Of a DNA stretch of 64,000 nucleotides, positions 59,062 through 64,000 are shown piece by piece (the stretch's first letter is position 1; each line of letters starts with the position of its first letter). The stretch comes from Streptomyces spinosisporus. Lineage in GTDB: Bacteria; Actinomycetota; Actinomycetes; Streptomycetales; Streptomycetaceae. Where the stretch lies: contig NZ_JALDAX010000008.1 in assembly GCF_022698145.1 (NCBI RefSeq), positions 186,001-250,000 on the forward strand, read 5' to 3'. The translations under genes and the position numbers were made by a program. The notes beneath the pieces are model-generated. The model was not told the DNA's origin. It searched no databases and saw only the letters and a list, made by a program, of their open reading frames with translations.

Positions 59062-61272
59062 ATGGCGGCCTCTGTGCAGGGCGGCAGGATCGGCAACCTT
59101 CCCGCCGAGGCGAACGTCTTCGTCGGCCGTCGGCGTGAACTCGGCCGGATCACGGAGCTGTTGAGGACCGAGCGACTGGTGACACTGACGGGGCCGGGAG
59201 GAGTCGGCAAGTCCCGGCTCGCCCTGCGGGCCGCGCACGCCGCCAAGGCCGACTTCCCCGGCGGGGTCTGGCTGGTGGAGCTGTCGGAGCTGCGTGATCC
59301 GGACCTGCTGACCAACACGGTGGCCCAGGCGACCCGGTTGACCGAGCAGACACTGCGGCCACTTCTGCAGGCGGTCAGCGAACATCTCGCCGGGGCACCG
59401 GTGCTGCTGGTTCTGGACACCTGTGAGCACGTTCTGGACGAATGCGCGCGTGTCGTGCAGGAACTTCTCGCCCATGTTCCTGAGTTACGGGTCCTGGCCA
59501 CCAGCCGGCAGCAGCTCGGGGTGCCGGGCGAGCATCTGCTGACCGTGGCGCCGCTGCCGCTGGGCGAACGCGACGACGCGGTGGCGCTGTTCGCGGCACG
59601 GGCCGTGGCGGCGGTGCCGGCGTTCACCCTCACCGATGACAACCGGGCCGACGTGACCGCCATCTGCGCCCGCCTGGACGGGATCCCGCTGGCCCTGGAG
59701 CTGGCCGCCGTGCGGCTGCGCGGCTTTCCCCTCCACCGGCTCCTGGAGGGCCTGGACTCACGCTTCGACCTGCTCGTGTCGCACGCCCGGCCACGGCTGG
59801 CCCGCCACCAGACGCTGCGCACCGCGATCGGCTGGAGCCATGAGCTGTGCACGCCGCTGGAGCGGCTGCTGTGGGCCCGTCTGTCGGTGTTCGCGGGCGG
59901 CTGGGACGTGGAGGCGGCCGAATTCGTGTGCCACGGCGGCCCGTTGGACCCGGAGGAGATCCTCCCCCTGCTCGCCTCCCTCACCGAGAAGTCCATCATC
60001 ACCATGGACGGTGACGGCGCGGCGGTGCGGTACCGGATGCTCGACACGGTCCGCTCGTTCGGCGCCGAATGGCTGACCGGGCTGGGTGAGGCGGAGGCGG
60101 TCCGGCTGCGCCACCGCGACTACTTCCGCTGGATCGCCCGGCAGGGCGAGGCGGAGTGGCTCGGGCCCGGCCAGCGGATGTGGGCCGAACGGCTGACCGC
60201 GGAGCACGCCAATCTGCGGCTGGCGATCGAGCAGTGCCTGACCGCCGCGGAGCCCGAGGTGGCGCTGGAACTGACCGGCTCGCTCTGGTTCTTCTGGTTC
60301 GCCTGCGGGTTCGCCGAGGAGGGTCGCACCTATCTGGAGCGGGCGCTGCGGCGCGCCCCCGAGGACGGCGGGCCCGAACACACCCTGGCCGTGTGGGCCC
60401 ACCGGCTGGTCACCGTCGTCCCGGACGACCTGGAGGCCGCCGAGTCGGTGAGCGCCGCCTACGTGTGGCTCGCCGAGGAGCGCCGACTGCCGGTGCCCGC
60501 GCTGCCGCTGACCGGTGCCAGCCTGGCCGTACGGGGCGAGTCTGCGCGCTCGGCGGTGCTGTACGGCAGTGCGCGCCAGGCACCGTCCGGCGACGGCGGG
60601 GCCGAGTTCTTCCAGCTGCTCACCCTCGCCGTCCAGGCGTATCTGCTGGCGAGCCAGGCCGCGTTCGAGCGGTGCGCCGCGGTCGCCGAGCGGCTGCGCG
60701 CGGAGTGCGCCAAGCGCGGCGAGCTGTGGATGCGGGCCTGGGGCGACTTCTTCGTGTCGCTCGCCGGGATCGGTCTGGGCCACCCGCACGAGGCGGTGCG
60801 CTCGGCGCGCGAGGCACTGGCCGCCAAGTGGCGGGTGCACGACCGGATCGGCGCCGCCGCGGTCGCCGACCTTCTGGTGGTCGCGCAGGCCGCACAGGGC
60901 GAGGACGAACTCGCCGCCCATCTCCTCGGCGTCAGCAGACGCCTGTGGTTCGCAGCGGGCCTACCCCAGCTCGGCCGCCCGGACCGAACGGTCTTCCACC
61001 GCGAATACGAACGCCGCCTACGCACCTCCCTCGGCGACACCCGCTTCACCGAAGCGGTGACCGCCGGCCGCGAACTGGGCTCGGAGGCGGCGGTGACTTG
61101 GGCGTTGGGCGGGGCGCTGGACGGGGCTGGTGGGGGCGACGGGGCGGACGGGTCTGGGGGGTCGGGAGGGCCTGGGGGGCCGGGAGGGCCCGAAGACTCA
61201 AGTGAGCCCGGGGATTCGCACGGACCCGAAGGCCCCGGGGACCCCGGCACCTCCGGCGCGCCCGGCGCCTGA
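59062..61272 (+). CDS. NB-ARC/AfsR-like ATPase without DNA-binding domain
   Basis: A 736-residue protein. Walker A GPGGVGKS (44-51), Walker B LLVLDTCEHVLD (Asp118), RVLATSRQQLGVPGEHLL and LDGIPLALELAAVRLRG are the NB-ARC-type STAND ATPase pattern seen in AfsR/LuxR-like regulators; helical repeats follow. No HTH is present. Residues 683-736 form a Gly/Pro/Asp/Ser-rich tail (SGGSGGPGGPGGPEDSSEP), in the place where a LuxR HTH would sit in relatives. Divergent from the MEDS-STAS gene. Its function without a DNA-binding domain is unknown; it could act by protein binding. Confidence 0.85.
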   Translation: MAASVQGGRIGNLPAEANVFVGRRRELGRITELLRTERLVTLTGPGGVGKSRLALRAAHAAKADFPGGVWLVELSELRDPDLLTNTVAQATRLTEQTLRPLLQAVSEHLAGAPVLLVLDTCEHVLDECARVVQELLAHVPELRVLATSRQQLGVPGEHLLTVAPLPLGERDDAVALFAARAVAAVPAFTLTDDNRADVTAICARLDGIPLALELAAVRLRGFPLHRLLEGLDSRFDLLVSHARPRLARHQTLRTAIGWSHELCTPLERLLWARLSVFAGGWDVEAAEFVCHGGPLDPEEILPLLASLTEKSIITMDGDGAAVRYRMLDTVRSFGAEWLTGLGEAEAVRLRHRDYFRWIARQGEAEWLGPGQRMWAERLTAEHANLRLAIEQCLTAAEPEVALELTGSLWFFWFACGFAEEGRTYLERALRRAPEDGGPEHTLAVWAHRLVTVVPDDLEAAESVSAAYVWLAEERRLPVPALPLTGASLAVRGESARSAVLYGSARQAPSGDGGAEFFQLLTLAVQAYLLASQAAFERCAAVAERLRAECAKRGELWMRAWGDFFVSLAGIGLGHPHEAVRSAREALAAKWRVHDRIGAAAVADLLVVAQAAQGEDELAAHLLGVSRRLWFAAGLPQLGRPDRTVFHREYERRLRTSLGDTRFTEAVTAGRELGSEAAVTWALGGALDGAGGGDGADGSGGSGGPGGPGGPEDSSEPGDSHGPEGPGDPGTSGAPGA

Positions 61273-61291
61273 TCGAGCAGGCGTCGGAAAG

Positions 61292-62059
61292 TCAGACCGC
61301 CGGCTCCCTCACGGCCACGATCATTCGCGCGCGCGGGCTCCCGTCTGCGCGGCGCCCGAAGTCCTCCAGCGCATGCAGGTTCACGCGGAAGCCGGCCCGC
61401 TGCAGTTCCCGGCGTACGTCGCCGAGGCGGAAGGCTCGGTAGTACATGACGAAGGGGGGCCGCCACACGGTGTTGCGGACGCGCATGAGTGCGTCGAAGC
61501 CGAGCAGCGTCCAGTACGCCGGGGAGGTGGGCCGGGGCGGGGCGAGCACCGGGAAGGCGAAGGAGCCGCCCGGGCGGAGCACGGAGTGGACCTGCGCGAA
61601 GAGGTCCGGCAGCTCCCGGGGCAGGAAGTGCCCGAACGCCCCGAAGCTCACGACCAGATCGAAGGCGCCGGGTGTGAACGGCAGTGCGCGGACGTCCCCG
61701 CGGACCCAGGACACCGCCGGCTTCGGCGGCCGTACGGGCCGCCCGGCTTCGGCGAGCATGCCCGCGCTGAAGTCGATCCCCGTGACGCTGCGCCGGCAGA
61801 CCCGCGCGAGGACGTCGACGCCCGCGCCGGTGCCGCAGCACAGGTCGAGCCCGGCGTCGAAGGGCCCGGTCCGGGCGAGTGCGGAGGCGACCGCGTCGAG
61901 CACGGAGTCGGGGGTGCGGAAGGGGGTGTGGTCGAACTTCGGGGCGAGCAGGTCGTAGCCGTGCTCGACGGACGACAGTGCCTGGACGGCGAGCTCGCGC
62001 AGGCTGGGGCCCTCGGGGCTGAACATCCACGTCAGCGTAGTGGACACCTCGGCGGCCAC
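61292..62059 (-). CDS. Class I SAM-dependent methyltransferase
   Basis: A 255-residue protein. SAM motif I FDAGLDLCCGTGAGVDVLAR, motif post I VTGIDFSAGMLAEAG, RGDVRALPFTPGAFDLVVSF and VHSVLRPGGSFAFPVL. It methylates a small molecule. The start ATG 62059 is used; another ATG 11 codons later (MFSPEGPSLRE) is possible. It is divergent from the SnoaL-like gene with a 50-bp gap bearing an inverted repeat, so co-regulation is possible. Confidence 0.85.
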   Translation of the reverse strand: MAAEVSTTLTWMFSPEGPSLRELAVQALSSVEHGYDLLAPKFDHTPFRTPDSVLDAVASALARTGPFDAGLDLCCGTGAGVDVLARVCRRSVTGIDFSAGMLAEAGRPVRPPKPAVSWVRGDVRALPFTPGAFDLVVSFGAFGHFLPRELPDLFAQVHSVLRPGGSFAFPVLAPPRPTSPAYWTLLGFDALMRVRNTVWRPPFVMYYRAFRLGDVRRELQRAGFRVNLHALEDFGRRADGSPRARMIVAVREPAV

Positions 62060-62079
62060 TGATTAGTCTCCTTCTCACT

Positions 62080-62097
62080 TACTCAACAAATTGATTA
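62080..62097. promoter_or_regulatory. Inverted repeat TACTCAA-CAAA-TTGATTA
   Basis: Seven-base arms with one mismatch in an AT-rich block in the 50-bp gap between the divergent methyltransferase (62059) and NTF2-like gene (62110). It ends 12 bp before the latter's ATG, so binding would block initiation. MarR/TetR-like shape. Confidence 0.4.
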
Positions 62098-62109
62098 TGA
62101 GGTGGCGCG

Positions 62110-62517
62110 ATGCGAGCGTTCCGCGAGGCGGTCGAGGCCGGGGACATGGAGGCCGTCGAGGCGCTGCTGGCCGAGGACGTCGTCTTCACCAGTCCGGTGG
62201 TCTTCAAGCCGTATCCGGGCAAGGCGATCACCGCGGCGATCCTGCGCGCGGTCTCGAAGGTGTTCCAGGACTTCCGGTACGACCGCGAGCTCGCCGGTGC
62301 CGACGGCCGCGACCACGCCCTGGTGTTCACCGCCCGGGTGGGCGACCGCGAGCTGACGGGCTGCGACTTCATCCGGCTGAACGAGGACGGCCTGATCGGC
62401 GAACTCATGGTCATGGTGCGGCCGTTGTCGGGTGCCCAGGCCCTGGCGGCGGAGATGGGGGCGCGCTTCGAGGACATCGTCAAGGAGGCGGAGGCACGGT
62501 CCGCTTCCCCGTCCTGA
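62110..62517 (+). CDS. NTF2/SnoaL-like small protein
   Basis: A 135-residue protein with the same cone fold as the one at 54580: AFREAVEAGDMEAVEALLAE, DVVFTSPVVFKPYPGKA, FQDFRYDRELAGADGRDHAL, GDRELTGCDFIRLNEDG and LIGELMVMVRPLSGAQALAA. Members are often isomerases, hydrolases or detoxification-related. GAGGTGG precedes the ATG. The 3' end overlaps the convergent exporter gene by 38 bp. Confidence 0.82.
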   Translation: MRAFREAVEAGDMEAVEALLAEDVVFTSPVVFKPYPGKAITAAILRAVSKVFQDFRYDRELAGADGRDHALVFTARVGDRELTGCDFIRLNEDGLIGELMVMVRPLSGAQALAAEMGARFEDIVKEAEARSASPS

Positions 62518-63940
62518 CACGGGCCGCACCGGGCGACCGGTCCTCCCGCCTGCTCTGTTCCTCGCCCCGGCGCAGCAGGAGCAGGGCACAGATCAGCCCC
62601 GCGGTCGCGAGGGCGGCGCACGCGAGGAACGCGGCACGGTAGCCGGTGGTCAGGGCGGCGAGCCGGTCCGGCCCGTCGGTCCAGGTGAGGGCGACGGACG
62701 TGACGACGGCGACACCGAAGGCCCCGCCGATCTGGAAGGCCGCGGTGTTGATGCCGGAGGCGACGCCCGAGTCCTGTTCCCGCACGCCGGTCAGGGCGGC
62801 GATGGCCCCGGCGACCGCGCACGCGCCCAGGCCCGGGCCGAAGAGCAGCAGGCCGGGCAGGAGGTCGCGGGCGAAGCTCCCGTCGACCGGGACGCCGGCC
62901 AGCAGTGCGCTGCCCGCGCCGACCAGTGCGAGACCGCCCGCGGCGATCCGGCGGGCGCCGGCCCGGGTGACCAGGGCCTGTCCGGCGTAGGAGCCGACGA
63001 CCGCCCCGACGGGCATCACCACGTTGCACAGCCCGAAGCGCAGGGGCGAGTAGCCGAGGACGCCCTGGCCGTACTGGGACAGCGTGTACGACATCCCGAA
63101 GGCGCTCGCGCCGAGCAGGAACACGACCAGGTTGCCGCCGCTCACCGTCCGGGCGCGCAGCAGGCGCAGCGGCACGAGCGGCGCCGAGGTGCGGGACTCG
63201 ATGCGGACGAACACCACAACGAGCAGCACGGACGCGGCGAGCAGCCCCGTCGTGCGCGCCGACAGCCATCCGGCTCCGGGTGCCTCGACGACGGCGTAGA
63301 CGCAGGCGACGAGCGCGGCGGTGGCGGCGAGCGCACCGGCCGGGTCGAAGGAGCGGGCCCGCGCGTCGGTGCGGCTCTCGCGCAGCAGGAGCGGGGTCAG
63401 CGCCAACAGGAGTGCGGCGACGGGGACGTTGAGGAAGAAGACCCACTCCCAGCCGAGGGTGTCGGTGAGGGGGCCGCCGATCAGCAGGGCCGCGGTGGCA
63501 CCGAAGCCGCCGCTGCCGGACCAGACGGCTAGGGCCTTGTTGCGCTCACGGCCCTCGTCGAAGGTGCTCACCAGCAGCGACAGCGCGCTCGGCGCCATGA
63601 TCGCGGCCGATACGCCCTGGACGGCGCGGGCCGCGACCAGTACCCCGGCTGTCCAGGCCAGTCCGCACAGCAGTGAGGACACCCCGAACAGCAGCGTTCC
63701 GGCCATGAACACGCGGCGGCGGCCCAGCAGGTCGGCGGTGCGGCCGCCGAGGAGCAGCAGCCCGCCGAAGCTCAGCAGGTAGGCGCTCATCACCCACTGG
63801 GCGCCGTCCGCGGACAGACCGAGCCCGTCCGCGATCGACGGGAGGGCGAGCAGCACGATCTGCGCGTCGAGGATCACCATGAACCCGGCGACGCAGAGCA
63901 GGGCGAGGGCGTACCAGCGGCGTGCGTCGGTGGCGGGCAC
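62480..63940 (-). CDS. MFS transporter, DHA2/EmrB-QacA type
   Basis: About 486 residues, about 14 hydrophobic segments. LDAQIVLLALPSIADGLGL (motif near TM1), LGGRTADLLGRRRVFMAG (motif A, loop 2-3), SGSGGFGATAALLIGGPLT (motif C-like, TM5) and GSYAGQALVTRAGARRIAAG are typical of drug:proton antiporters. GTG 63940 with GGAGG 6 bp upstream was chosen over an earlier ATG. The start is 2 nt from the stop of the next upstream gene, so it is in an operon with it. Ligand unknown. Confidence 0.88.
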   Translation of the reverse strand: MPATDARRWYALALLCVAGFMVILDAQIVLLALPSIADGLGLSADGAQWVMSAYLLSFGGLLLLGGRTADLLGRRRVFMAGTLLFGVSSLLCGLAWTAGVLVAARAVQGVSAAIMAPSALSLLVSTFDEGRERNKALAVWSGSGGFGATAALLIGGPLTDTLGWEWVFFLNVPVAALLLALTPLLLRESRTDARARSFDPAGALAATAALVACVYAVVEAPGAGWLSARTTGLLAASVLLVVVFVRIESRTSAPLVPLRLLRARTVSGGNLVVFLLGASAFGMSYTLSQYGQGVLGYSPLRFGLCNVVMPVGAVVGSYAGQALVTRAGARRIAAGGLALVGAGSALLAGVPVDGSFARDLLPGLLLFGPGLGACAVAGAIAALTGVREQDSGVASGINTAAFQIGGAFGVAVVTSVALTWTDGPDRLAALTTGYRAAFLACAALATAGLICALLLLRRGEEQSRREDRSPGAARVRTGKRTVPPPP

Positions 63941-63942
63941 GG

Positions 63943-64000
63943 TCAGCCTCCCAGGCGGAGGGCGGCCAGCCATACGTCCGGTGTGCCGCCGGGGCTGCCG
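63943..64000 (-). CDS. C-terminal end of an unidentified protein, cut by window edge
   Basis: The frame on the minus strand ends GSPGGTPDVWLAALRLGG then TGA (63943-63945), 2 nt before the exporter's GTG. Only 18 residues are visible, too few to identify the family; the tight spacing says the gene is co-transcribed with the exporter. Could be a regulator or an enzyme. Confidence 0.45.
   Translation of the reverse strand, partial: GSPGGTPDVWLAALRLGG

Noticed and set aside
1..64000. tRNA, rRNA, CRISPR arrays, insertion sequences, phage integrases or origin sequences
   Set aside because: Looked for cloverleaf/anticodon patterns, regularly spaced repeats, transposase motifs and DnaA boxes while reading; none found. 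The only array-like DNA is the TPR-coding repeat and the short 15-bp repeats at 46088.

Overview
The window is high-GC DNA (about 70% by eye) densely packed with genes. It has frequent GTG starts, strong GGAGG-type ribosome binding sites, 1-8 nt translational overlaps, and families typical of Streptomyces: DUF397, a large LuxR-type AAA ATPase, MEDS/STAS and SpoIIE-type stress regulators, Tat-exported serine hydrolases, a GH75 chitosanase, and a dispersed GCGCAGTTCC-type intergenic repeat. It is almost certainly chromosomal DNA of a Streptomyces or close relative. I see no rRNA, tRNA, CRISPR array, insertion sequence, phage genes or replication origin.

Layout. (1) 1-6.3 kb: a truncated FadR/GntR regulator divergent from a class II aldolase and an ornithine-cyclodeaminase-like gene, then a conserved hypothetical, a LuxR-type ATPase regulator and a DUF397 protein. 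(2) 6.3-22.4 kb: an acyl-CoA catabolism island. It holds a four-gene operon (crotonase, tandem-OB DUF35 protein, two cysteine-less thiolase-like proteins), four acyl-CoA/aryl-CoA ligases, a nitronate-monooxygenase-like flavoprotein and a metallophosphoesterase, interrupted by an LTA-synthase-like membrane sulfatase and an alpha/beta hydrolase. (3) 22.6-33.3 kb: an exported serine hydrolase, then a run of minus-strand genes (acyl-CoA dehydrogenase, DUF2236 oxygenase, Ser/Thr kinase with TPR repeats, FAD oxidoreductase, methyltransferase, Fic protein) and a Cys-rich four-helix protein. (4) 33.3-43.7 kb: the dhaKLM dihydroxyacetone kinase operon, a GH75 chitosanase divergent from an FN3 lipoprotein, secreted proteins, and a fadH-padR pair. 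(5) 43.8-64 kb: a PAS-PAS-GAF-PP2C phosphatase, a PrmC-related methyltransferase, a divergent marR/membrane-protein pair, a GNAT acetyltransferase, a quinone-oxidoreductase-like protein, a molybdopterin oxidoreductase with its flavin reductase, a CE7 esterase, a second serine hydrolase, a HutC-type GntR regulator, a MEDS-HATPase/MEDS-STAS partner-switch pair, an NB-ARC-like ATPase, a methyltransferase and a DHA2-type exporter.

How the genes may work together. The lipid genes in regions 2 and 3 look like parts of one regulon. Two promoters about 12 kb apart, in front of the crotonase operon and the nitronate-monooxygenase operon, share a 25-bp element with 20 identical positions. The acyl-CoA dehydrogenase promoter carries a perfect match to the KstR consensus TNNAACNNGTTNNA, and a one-mismatch version lies in front of the crotonase. 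The PaaK-like ligase has its own PaaR-like operator. The cysteine-less thiolase plus DUF35 arrangement resembles Ltp2/DUF35 retro-aldolases of steroid side-chain breakdown, but the substrate is unknown. Other features worth a second look are a STAS protein lacking the phosphorylatable Ser, dre-like (DasR/HutC) palindromes near the chitosanase/FN3 genes and the HutC gene, a triple half-site MarR operator, an exact 15-bp tandem repeat behind the PP2C phosphatase, and a short compensated frameshift inside the ornithine-cyclodeaminase-like gene.
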